From: Pyrenula massariospora
Lineage: Eukaryota; Ascomycota; Eurotiomycetes; Pyrenulales; Pyrenulaceae
Length of the DNA: 64,000 bases
Assembly (NCBI GenBank): GCA_021030905.1
Contig: JAGFMI010000013.1
Span: forward strand, 124,001 to 188,000
Direction: 5' to 3'
Shown here: one piece after another, positions 9,786 to 21,200 of the stretch
Position numbering within the stretch: position 1 is the stretch's first letter
How the letters are laid out: every line of letters begins with the position of its first letter
Made by a program: the position numbers and the translations under genes
The notes under the pieces: model-generated
Told to the model about the DNA's origin: nothing
Database searches by the model: none
The model's input: the letters and a program-made list of their open reading frames with translations, nothing else

Positions 9786-12700
9786 TCATTCCCCTGTGCT
9801 TTGCTCAGCTTGTCTCACGAACTCTACCGCCTTCTTCTTAACAGCCTCCACCGATCTCTCGTCGCCACATTTTTCTTCAAAGGCTAGCCACCTCTTGAAG
9901 AAGAATTTTGCCTGTTTGTTTTTCACCCGTCCTGCAAAAATTCGCTCGAACAATCTTCTCACCTGGGATTCGTCCCCTAATCTGATCTCATGATCCAGAA
10001 GCACGTTCCAAAGGTCTACACGTTTAGGGAAAGAACTTAATAGACCCTCAAAAATTGTTCGGCCGCGCTCAGGAAGCCCATTAGACGATCGAAATTCGAG
10101 TTGCGCAAATTGGCGGGTCAAGTCGAGGTGGGTTCGCTCAGGGAGAGCTTGAAGGGCCCGAGGGAGCAATTGACGCCCTTTATCAGCTGAACCAGCGACA
10201 TCAAAGAGAAAGCTGGCATAATTGACCCAGATCTGGGGATCTTGGGAAAACTTTCTGAGCATCACTTGGAAGAGCTCATCGGCTTTCTGAGAGAGGTCAG
10301 GGTCGTCAGACTCTCAAAAGGTCTTGGGGACAACTTACATCACGCTTTTCTGATTGAATGTAAATGCTCGCTAGGCGTCCGTGAATATCTTTAGGGTCAT
10401 GAAATTGGCAGGCTCGTTTGAAGACCTCGGAGGTACTGTCATCGTCTCCATAAGTATTCTCAAGGTTGAGAAGAGCAATCCAAACATTCGGTTTTTCTTC
10501 ATCTTGTCCAATGCCAATTGTATCTAGTGCTCTGCGGGCTGTTTGTCTTGCCATGTCAATTTCTCCTAATTCTAATCGAAGAGCCATGTACTGTAACCAG
10601 AGAAGCGACGAGTCGGGCTCACCCAACAAGAGGCGTTCGTAATCGTCCGCAGATTGTGGGCCATGAGCATCCAAGTCGCCAGTTCTGTCAATTTGGAGTT
10701 CGTTGCTTGCAAGCCTTTTTTGTGTCTCGCCCTCCTCATAGTCGTCCATATCTGTATCATCCCGACCGCGCAGTGTGTTTTTTGCTGCCGCCCCTGACCA
10801 GTCGAACCCACCAGCACTTAACCCATTGTTAAGGCGAATGATAGCGTTCTCAGTTGTTTCTAAAGGGTCGTCCCGATCGTCATAGTTGTTCCTGTTGTCA
10901 GATGATTCGCTCTCGTCATCATCCGTGCGGAAGATCGAGCTCTGTGTTACGCTCGATAGATCTCCGCCTCGTTCATTTGAAGATTCATCAGCAAGATTTA
11001 CGCGACCTGCAGCATATCCTTCATCCAGCTCATCATCGTTAGACTTGTTCTCGTCCGAAAGGCCTGCTCTAATTCTTGAAGAGACATTAGATAGCTTTTT
11101 ACCCGACTCATACTCCACCAGGCTTGATTTGTCAAAATAGGAAGCCTTTAACCCAAAATTTATGCGGCGTCTCTTAGGTTCGATCTTGAGCACCTTGGCT
11201 TTTACAGCGTCACCTTCGCTATAGATTCTTCGAACATCCTCCACGGGTCGTTCGGAGAGCTCAGTTCTGTGACAAAGACCTCTGACGTTTACAGAATCAT
11301 CGACAACAATGAATACCCCAAAATCTTCAACCTTGGCAACTTTGCCCGTAATGACCTGTCCGACGGAGAGGTCATCAAGGACGATGGGAGGCTTGTAGTC
11401 TGCCTTCAGCACTGATTCTTTTAAGCTCAACTGAACACGTTTTGAAGCTTGGTCCAATGCAACAACCCGGCCCCGGACAAGTTGATCTCTTTGGTAATGA
11501 CTTTTCCAATCCTTAAGGTAGGAGTCTGAGAGATTTGTCACTCGCACAAAAGCCGTCACGCCACGGCCTAAGACCACGAAGACACCATTGTCCGCGACGT
11601 TAGAGATAAAGCCACGGTATATGCCGTTGGTTTCGACCTGATCAACGGTCGTTATCTCAGGGTCGATGACTGAAAGCGAAGAACTCATAACCTTAGAAGG
11701 CCTAGTAGAAAGCGAGACTTTCTTGTTTGGTGCATCAACATGAAGTACACAAACCCGAATCATGTCGTTTTTCTGGAACTTTGTAGGATCTGCCCTTGTA
11801 AAGTCGTCCGCCATGTCGACAAGGTCAACAGCACCAACAATGGTATCACTCAATTGCACAAGAGTTTGCCGTTCACTGGATCTGGTCACTCGACCAGGAA
11901 GAATCAACCCCTGGGAAAGATCGTTGAGGGCCATTTTACTTGATGACCCACCTGTCTTCGCTGAAAGATCAAGATATCCTGTGTTTGAGTCGACGGCTGT
12001 TACGTGAACTTGAAGGGCAGAGCCGATAGGAAATTGAGCTGCGATATCTTTGAGAAGTAGCATATCGTCTGCTAAGTCTATCACCTTCACCCGGCCCCGA
12101 ACATTTGGTGTGATATTTACCCACACGCAATCTTCAGCAATATTATTCACAAAACCAATCCAGGACGACCCAACGTGAACTTTGTCTATAGTCAGTATTT
12201 GGAGTTCAGAAGCCTCTAAGCGATCTGGCTTCGCAGATACCTCAAAGACGGAGGCTTTACCTGATCGATGACTGATCGGTAAAAAGCGGTGATTTCGAGC
12301 ATCATGCAGCCCCAATATCCGAGCGGGAAGTATTTGCTTGTTTTGAAAGCTTCTTAGTGGTCGTTTCTTGTCTTTGATAGCTTTCCATCCGTCGAAAATT
12401 TCAGATACATGGATGCGGCCTTGTACATCTTTTGCAAGAGCCACGTTAATCTGACTTTCTTTTATTGACACAATTTGAACTCTAGTTCGGTACCCAGGAA
12501 TATAATCATTGATAGAGGTTGACTTCCCATCAACAGGGTCAATCAACGTCGCAATGGCGTTTATGTTAGGATGCTCCCTGCCAGTGCCAGGATCTGTCGC
12601 CTGATGCGGTCTCGTTGTCAGCCAAAATCTAGTTTCCGCTCCATCCTGCTTGACGGAATGGATTTTTGCGGATATTATCTGAAATCTTGACATTCCATAA

Positions 12701-15321
12701 TCTGATAAGCTGCTAACCTCAGGTGGAAGGAGGCTTCGAGGAAGCAGCCCGGTCAGTCCAGCCGCAAATCCGACGAAAACACCAGCCTCAGTAATGTTTG
12801 CAATGAATCCCTTCACATCCATTCCTTCCCGAAGATCACTCGGTTTAGACGGTAGTTGACCAGTAGTTGAGGCGGTCTTTAGACTTGCACGGTTACACAG
12901 CTTGACCAGACTCCTCTTGACAAAGACATCTAAGACAAGCAAGTCATGGATCGTCTGTCCGACGCGGATCTTATTGAAGGCAGATTCACGCTTGCGCGGT
13001 GAACCATCGCTGACATGAACAAGCTCAAGACGTGCGATCAGATCGCTACCCTCAAGCCGCAGCAGCAGATCGTCCTCGGCTTTTTCAAAAACCCTCCCAG
13101 AAACAAGGCTTCCAATTTTGAGGTCGGTAAGAGCCTTTTTCTGAGCCTGGTTGGAAAGCTCAGGGTCTTTGCATGTTAGCATGAGCCGCTTTTTGTTGGA
13201 ATCCACCTCCGTAGCAGTTACATTAATAACTTGACCTTCCCGGAAATGCTCGGTGGCATCTTTGATATATGCTTCGCTCATCTCTGAAACTGGCAAAAAG
13301 CCTTTTGCATCTCCAAAAAACTGGACCACCGCGCCATGTCGGTCAACTTTTACCAAAACTCCTGGTGACGTGGATCCCGGCACGACCGTCATAAAGTCAT
13401 GCCAAATCTTAGCGTCACTATTCACAAGGCTATTTCTCAAAGTAAGACGTATCTGTCGCTTAGTCGAGTTGGTTGAGATCACTCTTGCTGAAACGCTTGA
13501 ACCTGGTTGGAATTTTTTTTCTGGCCGTTGCAAAGCTACATCAGAGATGTGCATTTTTGGGACTAGGCCTGAGATGCTATCAGCGAGGCTAATTAGAAGT
13601 CCCGTTATCTCTCCGTCGCGTGAAATTGCCTTCTCGACAATGCCATTGACCTTTTGACCAACCTCAACATCTTGTATTCGAAGAAATGGCTGGTTAATAA
13701 CGGAGTCCTGGAAAGACGCTGTGAAAAGGTCATCAATTGCATTATATCCTAGAATTCGCCCTCGGTGCGCAGAGCCAATTTTATAGGGTCCGTGCGATTG
13801 CGCGATAGATTCCACCTTTGTGTCTGAGAGCCTTGAGAGATGCACAAAAATTGTCGCCGGGCTCCTGTTGAGCTTTGTGAAAACACCAAGGCCTGGCTCG
13901 ACTCGCAAAATTCGAAAATCGGGGTAGATGCTGGATGGTTTCGGGCGGTCATCTCCAACCGACTTCGCGACATTAGGATGTGCGAATCCAAGAACGTGAG
14001 GTAGTAAAGAGAATCCCAATTTCTTCCTGTCTGGCGATGGCAGAGTAAAAATCAAGCGAGCTCTGATTTTTGTACCAGATTCCCTTCCGCCATCTTCTCC
14101 ATTGCCCATGTCTCTCATTCCAGACTGTACAATGTCTGAAGTCACATCGAGTACGCCCATCAGCTGACCTGCGAGACCTGCTTCCGTGACATCCGACAAA
14201 AGAATTTCTACAGCAGTGCCAGGTAGCATGGATTCCACTGAAGGAGCTGTCCTCAAGAAGTTTTGTTCAACCATACCTATCTTTTTGCTGCAGGCAGAAA
14301 GCTTCACGGTTCGCCCATTAGAGCTCGGCCCTGTAACAAGACACAAGAACACCATCCCTGGCCTGAACGTGCGAGGCTGCCCGTCGGTATCCAACTCTTT
14401 AGACGACAGAAAGCCTTGGATCTGGTTGCTATCCAACCCAAGGTTCATGACCAAGCCGTGGTCTTCGACGCTGGCAATAGACGCCTGAACAGTGCTGTTG
14501 AGTACCAGACTATTATGATCCATACCAGCATTGCAGAGTGTTGGCTCCACTGAGAGTTCTATCCGGTTTTTCGAATTATGCGCAAGATCCTCTGAACTGC
14601 CTCCTACAGATACAACGCAAGAACGAAGATATTGCCCTACCTGAAAATACTGTCGAAGGTCAGTTTCGCTTCCATCCACCTCATTGTCTTCATAGATATC
14701 CACATCATCCCGTGAGAGTATAGATTCAACCTTCTCTGTTATCTGCCTGGAAACCGCCGTGAGAGGCACATAGCCTGTCAAACCATTTGGAAGTGCCAAT
14801 GCGAGTTCTCGAACATTAACATCGACTATCTGTCCCAAGAGAAGCGTTCCTTGGACGATGTGTTTGAACTTGAGGCTCTCTATTTTTGGCTTGCTTCCTA
14901 GGTATTGTTCTTGGGCCCGTGCCCTCTTTGACTTCCTTTTACTGTCCTTTCTCCTAACCTTCTGCACGCCCTGATCACTGGTCTCGTCGTTGACGTTCTC
15001 GCTATCGTTGGAAAATGATGCAATTTCTCGGGCATCAGATTCGAATAGGATATCCTTGGTGGCTTGGGCCTGGATCTGTTTTTGTTCGACTGGAGTTAGG
15101 AGGGAAGCTCCACCGCGAGGAAACGGCGCAGGTTCCGGAGGTAGCAGAGGCACAGCGGAAGCATTTGAAGCTTTGAATGCATTTTGACCCTTAGATTCTG
15201 GTCCTAGACTTTTGGCTGTTTTCACAGTTTCACTATTGTGAACGGGATCTACCGCAGTCTTTCTTCGCTTTTGCTTTGTGCGGGCAATGTCCGGCACATT
15301 TTTCCGCTTGAGAGAAGCCAT
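9786..15321 (-). CDS. RRP5: rRNA biogenesis protein RRP5
   Basis: Exons 15321-10339 and 10286-9786 (52-nt intron, phase 0) encode 1827 residues, close to the roughly 1730 of yeast. Rrp5 is a nucleolar pre-rRNA binding protein needed for cleavages that produce both 18S and 5.8S rRNA. Seen: a basic N-terminal signal (KRKNVPDIARTKQKRRK), a long series of S1 RNA-binding repeats (for example GTLLLGQIVDVNVRELALAL; VGQVITGKVAKVEDFGVFIV), an acidic Ser/Asp linker around the SVTQSSIFRTDDDESESSDN region, and C-terminal HAT/TPR repeats (WIALLNLENTYGDDDSTSEV; IWVNYASFLFDVAGSADKGR). The ATG at 15321 gives MASLKRKN, matching the usual short lead before the basic signal. The last exon carries three of the HAT helices. 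Confidence 0.95.
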
Positions 15322-15837
15322 TCTAATCACTTGACGAGAGGAGATACGAGAACAAAGTGTGCATGATTTCGAGCGCAATTGACCCTCTGGCCTCAGCACA
15401 TGGGGGATGTTGATTACGGCCTATGCATGCCTCCACTGGCTTTGCATGTACAGGCAAAGCTCCAAGATTTTGCCAATCTGCCACTACAAAGTTCTCACCG
15501 CCTTCCACGATCTAACCCAGAAGAGGCTAGTGTGTCATTGCGAAAAATGACATCACGCACGTGCAGGTCTTGGCACGACGCGACCGCCGCGCGACGGAGC
15601 GAGCACTTGATTGGAGGTCCCGGAAACCCAATGAAACTGCATATCAATCTTTCCCATACTGATTGCTGAGCACGTATTCTTCTCTAGCCGCCTCTTCCAA
15701 TGTATCTACGTCTTCTAAATGGACATGAGCGATGGATTGCTTTGATGTCTGTCGAACGGTCGTGACAAGCATTCAAGCTATTCGAGAAAATCCACTGTCC
15801 TTTGCAAGTGCTTCCGGACTTCGTCTTTTCCTCCAGC
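15322..15837. promoter_or_regulatory. Divergent promoter region, RRP5 / CDT2-like gene
   Basis: 516 bp between divergent starts. It contains ACGCGA and GCGCGACG clusters around 15585-15605 that resemble G1/S (MCB/SCB-like) core sites, which would suit a replication gene, but such short GC-rich words are weak evidence. Confidence 0.4.
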
Positions 15838-17908
15838 ATGGACAGCTCACACTCTGCCTCGTTGGGCTCGGAAAATGCCGACTCGAGCACGTCGAAGAGG
15901 CCTAAGAAACCTCCGACTATAACACCCCGCCGATTCACCCGTTTCTTCACTCCACGGCCGTCTGGGAAGCGTACAAATTCTGTGAGGACGAGGAGAAAAG
16001 CTCTCCAAGACATCACCAAGCCAGCTCTCAACAGACAAGAGCCAAGCAATGCAGATCTGTCATTTGAAAGCATTTGCGACTCTGGAAGAAGGCACAGTCA
16101 TGCTTTCAGCAAAAAGAGAAAGCTTTCTACATCATCTCTCGATCCTCCTCTGCAATCCTCCCCGACCCGGAGAGTTACTTTCTTCCCGTCTAGCAGCCAG
16201 GAAGATGGAATGAAAAGCAGTACAGAGGGTTATTTAAACATGTGCTTTGATGACGATGAAGATTCTGAGCACGCGTCAATATCAGGGCAGGACAGAAGGA
16301 AGATTCAAACATTCAGCAGCTTCGGAACATCGGCGGGAGTGCTTGCTTCAAGAATCTACAGTGGTGCCCCACGACTACGCCCCGACATTAGAACAGAATA
16401 TGAAGCAGAAACAGCGTCTTTCTATAGTGCTTCTCGGGATGTTCATCATTGCCTTGACACTACTTCGACGCATTGGACGATGCCATTCAGCGTAGCAAGT
16501 TGCAATAGTAAATGCACCGCCTCCTTGTTATACTTCACTGACTGACTAGCATATAGCCAATTCACTTGTTGCTATTGGAGGCGAAGAAGGGGAGATCAAG
16601 CTCTTTGACTCTGCAAGGGACGACAAAATTGGCTTTACGAGCCCCTTTCTTGGGGTCCTTGCCCATGATAATGCGGTCTTAGATCTTCAATTTTCGGATG
16701 ATGATGCCCTTCTTGCAACTGCGTCCGGCGACCAGACTAGTCTCGTCATTGACATGCACTCGCAGCAGACGATTGCCTGCCTATCTGGCCAAACGGCATC
16801 TCTGAAGCAAGTCAAGTTTCAGCCCGGATCCAACAATCAGGTCCTCGCAACTTGCGGTCGAGACGGTGATATCTGTATCTGGGATCTTCGCTGCCACGAA
16901 CCTGCACAATTACCTCGCATCACAAACCGTCACCTTAGCCAGCAACTCGAAGGCTCGACGAATAGCCGTCCCCGCCTTCACTGCCCCATCAACAGGATCC
17001 GCAACGGACACTCCACATCCTGCCATCGTAAAAGTGCAGCTACCCTGCAGTCAGGCAACAGATCTTACCACTCTCGTGGTGAGATCTCCGTAACCTCCCT
17101 CTGCTTCCTTCCCACCCATCCGCACCTCTTCCTCACTGCCTCTGAATCCTCCGCCACAGTCAAACTTTGGGACCTACGGACCAACTACCAGAACCGACAT
17201 CGCCAACAGCCCCTCCCTCTCTCTACCACCCGGCCTCCATCGCATCACAATGCCCGTCGACCTTATGGCCTCACTGCCGTGTCTCTCTCTTCCTCCGGCT
17301 CGCGCCTCTATACCTCCTGTCGCGACCACACCATTTACGCCTACTCAACTTCGCACCTCTTCCTAGGCTCCACCGCCGAACTCTCCCTCCCAACATCCAC
17401 CCACTCCCCCCCTCCACCCCGCCGCTTCGGCGGCCCAGACTCAGAATCCCTCCCCCCAATCTACGCCTTCCGCCACCCCAACCTCAAAATCGCCAGCTTC
17501 TACATCAAATCCGCCATCCGCGGCCCATCCCCAGCCTTCCCCAACTCCGAACTCCTCGCCCTCGGCAGCAGCGACAACTGCCCCGTCCTCTTCCCCACCG
17601 ACGAGCGCTACCTCCGCAACCCGGCGCTGCGGCGCGCGGCCATCGAGCGCGGCGAGCGCGACGGCTGCCGGCTGCCGATCTACACGCACGGCACGCCGCT
17701 GGTCAACGGGCATGGGAAGGAGGTCACGGCGCTGGCGTGGACGAGTGAGGGGTCGCTCGTGAGTGTGAGTGATGATTTTCATGTGAGGTGTTGGAGGGAG
17801 GGGGAGGGTGGGGAGTCGAGGCAATTGAGGGTTGGGGGGGAGGGGGAGGGGAGGAGGTGGATGGCTGGGTGGGCGGATGTGGAGGGGGGGTTTGATGAGG
17901 AGGATTAA
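15838..17908 (+). CDS. CDT2/DTL-like WD40 substrate receptor
   Basis: Exons 15838-16507 and 16557-17908 (49-nt intron, phase 1) encode 673 residues. In animals and fission yeast, Cdt2 is the CRL4-DDB1 ubiquitin ligase receptor that destroys Cdt1 and other PCNA-bound substrates in S phase. Seen: a disordered basic Ser/Thr/Pro-rich N-terminus (residues 1-220), then WD40 repeats starting at NTNSLVAIGGEEGEIKLFDS, with NAVLDLQFSDDDALLATASG, VKFQPGSNNQVLATCGRDGD, and two WDxR motifs (CIWDLR, KLWDLR) of the sort that bind DDB1. An N-terminal PRRFTRFF (residues 30-37) resembles a PCNA-interacting motif without its glutamine. The 3' third is compositionally odd: C-rich to about 17620, then very G-rich to the stop. 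The ATG at 15838 is the first in frame. Confidence 0.82.
17829..17851 (+). other. Sense-strand G-quadruplex motif in CDT2-like coding end
   Basis: Four G runs of 3, 7, 5 and 4 bases are separated by loops of 2, 1 and 1 bases, 57 bases before the stop codon. It encodes part of a Gly/Glu/Arg-rich tail. Folding is a prediction from run and loop lengths. Confidence 0.7.
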
Positions 17909-18285
17909 GTAGAACGCCCGGGGGGTTGGATTACGCGTAAGGGTTGTTGGGAATATTTTCCGAGGGGGGTCTTTTTGGGGTGTTGGGCCAAAGAATTGGA
18001 CAGAATAGCATTAAATGCTTGCGTGAAAACTAGCTTTGTGTTCATTTTCCTCTTGGTTTGACTTAAGGAGGCATATCGTTGGAGAAAAAAATGGACGAAT
18101 GAAAGGCCACGAGAGCTTCTCGTCACGATCGGAAGTAAAAATCATACGATTTTTTCTGCCAACGCTATGTATAATACGCATCAACAATTACCACGACACC
18201 ACAGGCAGTCAGTTTAAGACACTACAGCCCCCTCCCCCTAAGTTCGTTTTTCTATCCCTTCTATACACCCGATCTATTCGTACAG
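17909..18285. other. Convergent intergenic region
   Basis: 377 bp between the stop codons of the CDT2-like gene (+) and the RhoGEF (-). It should contain both 3' UTRs. No gene seen; both flanks are the strand-skewed gene ends discussed in the findings. Confidence 0.55.
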
Positions 18286-21200
18286 TCACTCCCCACCACC
18301 CCTAACCACAACCTCCCTCCTTAACTCCAAATTCTCCCTCCTCAACCCCTCAATCTCCCTCCCCATCTCCTCCACCTTCCTCCTCAACTCCTCCTCCAAC
18401 CCCCCCGCCCGCTTCGCCGCCCGACTCACCCTCACCAGCTCCTTATTGAACCGCTCGTACAGCGCCTGGTTCTCCAGCGTCACCTCCTTGTACAGCTGGT
18501 CCAGGGCTTTGAATTTGCGCTCGCTGGCCGCCGCCGCCGTGATGGGGGTTTTGGATGGGGAAGCGGAACCGGAAGCGGGAGGGGGGCGTTTGGTTGGGCT
18601 TGTTGAGGTAGCAGCAGTAGTACTAGTAGTAGTAGAGTTTGCGGAGGCGGCGGTTGAGGGGCGGTCGCGGACGGTGGCGGTGTTGGTTCGGGGGGTGGGG
18701 ATGTTGGAGGGGGTGGTGGTGGTGGCGGCGGCGGCGTCGAGGCGGCGCTTGGAGGGGCTGGTTTGTCCGCCGTCGGTTTGGCGGTTGAGGTTGCGTTCGG
18801 CGAGGTGGACGCGGGGGGATGCTAGGGTTGCGAGGCGTGGGGAGGTGATTTTCGGTGTAGGTGACTTGATGGGGGACGAAGATTTTGTTTGGGGCGGTGG
18901 AGAGGTGATGTTCTCTTTTCGGGGGGATGTTCTGGTCGGTGAACCGACGCGGGTTGAGCCATACCTGGACACCTTGGGAGCCGCGGTGGGTATGGAAGGC
19001 TTCGCAGGGGAGACCGCTGCGGTTGGCGCCAGAGGTGGAGGAGACTTGATCGTAGGTTGGGGTCGAGATTCTGAAGGACGTGCGGGAGAAGTGGTGACTT
19101 CAGGAATAGGTTCCTGCACCACTGTCGTTAATGAGGGCTTTCGTGGAGGTAAAGGTGTAATGTGCGTGTCCCTCATCGTGTCTTGAAGAGATTTAAGATC
19201 AGACAAAGAGCTTCTTCGCTTCTTTTTCGGTAGCTGCTTGGTAGGTTTGATAGGATCTTCGCCAATGGATTGAAGAATTTGGATAGTGCTATGAGCACTA
19301 CCAGGACGAGAACCATTAGCGTGCTCGTCGAATGTTAGAGTACTCAAAGCAGATTTATCGCGGGAGATTGGGCGGAGAAAAGACGGAGCTCTAGAATCGG
19401 AGTCTGTGGACTTCGACCTGACTAAGGCGGCTTTTGATAGACTAGAATGTTGAGAATTGGATTCGCTGGAACCTTTGTTCTTGCCTAGACTGCGAATTAT
19501 GGATGAAACTTTGCTCTCAGATTCATCTTTGCTGTTGTGGCGGCTCAGACCAAACCCGAGTCGTCTGCGGAATGAAGATGTCTGCGAGTTTATAGATCCA
19601 GTCTTACTCTTATGCGAAAGATCACTTGTAGCCTCAGCCCCTGGTCCGATATACTTCTCATCCGGCCACCCGATAGGTATACTATCATCAAACAGTTTTT
19701 CGTAGTCCTCGACGAGACGATCGAGTAGCGAGATGTATTGTAGAGGATCGGAAGACTTCGTCAAGAGCTCTGCAAAAGTCGCAGTCAAGGCTCCCCGGTC
19801 CGCATCGTTTCCAGATGCATCAAGGAGATCCGTCAATAGCCTGACCATAGAAGTGAAAGCACGCCTGTTCTGCGGTGCCATATTCACTAGGAAGTCTTTG
19901 AAGAATCTCTCAAAATCGGACGGAAAATGACGTCCAAACTTACCTTGGAGGACTTGGAGATCGCTGGCAGAAAGGATCGGTCCAAGTTTCTCCTGCCATG
20001 CATTAGTGAGGAACTTTTCAAATGCCGCAATCAGGACGTCGACGGAAACTTCGGCAGCCGCTTGTATCCGTGAGGCTTCCTCTAAGAGAACATTATACAG
20101 GTCGTTTACCGCGACTGGATCGGCGTGAGCTCGACCGCGTAGGCTCCGACCCACGATGTTGCCTCTCCGGGATCTTAATGCAAGAACATACGAAGTCAAA
20201 GTCTGCTCAAGTTGATCCAAAGGATCTTTGACCGTGGATCCTTCTTTAGCGGCGATGGCGATGATTCGCTGAGAATCTTCTCTTTGGATAGGAGATAATT
20301 CGGAGTTCTTTGATGGCGGTGGAGGAGGTATACTCGGTATGTCTCTGAGTTTGTTGTTGTAATCCAGCTTAGGTGTGCTTGTTGGCTGAGACCCGTACCA
20401 CCAGCTTGATAGGAGCTTGGTTGGAGAAGTGGGACGGAATCCACAAGACGTTTTTGCTTCGGAGACGAATTGAATGTCTAGGGTGCGATGTACATCTTCA
20501 TTCGATTCGACAAGAGCCTCTATGACAGATGGATTTTGCGTTGAATGTATCGTTTTGAGATGAACAGAAAGCCTCTTCAACATCAAAGTCCTTACATCTT
20601 CAAGAGATACTATATCTGAGGATTTCCCACAGCAATGCTGCATTTCTATCTTGTACCTGCCACCTGTTGTAACGCTCGCCCAGACCAGGATTTGTGTTGT
20701 CTCGGATGCCGGCAATGCAGGACCTGAAGGTTTCGATCCAGGTAAAGAAAGTATAACCGGTGGACGTCCACTGCGAGATTGCGCAGGCAAGCCATCTTCG
20801 CAGATAGCCGCTAAAAGAGTGAGAGAATTGGGCGAGCTTGGAAGAGCTAAAAGTGCCCACTTGCCACTTTCTCGCTCCGTTTCGGAAAATCGATGCTCGA
20901 CTTTCGCCTTTGTAGCCTCCTCCAGAAATCGTTGGGCTTTACTTTGATAAGACCCATGAAGTCGAAATGAGCGGAGGACCTTCTTTGAGGAGGATGCCGT
21001 TTGATCAAATGAAGCTGATTTGGGATAAGCAAGGTAAAGAGAATCCCCACACGTGGATTGACTCAATTGAATGGATGTAAGGCGGACAGAGTCGAGGAAA
21101 AGAAGCTTGCTAGCCTCAGGAACACCACGACTGCCAGTGCTGCTCCGAGAACGCTGATTTATTTCCAGTTGAAGCCCAGCAGCTGATAATTGGCATTCAG

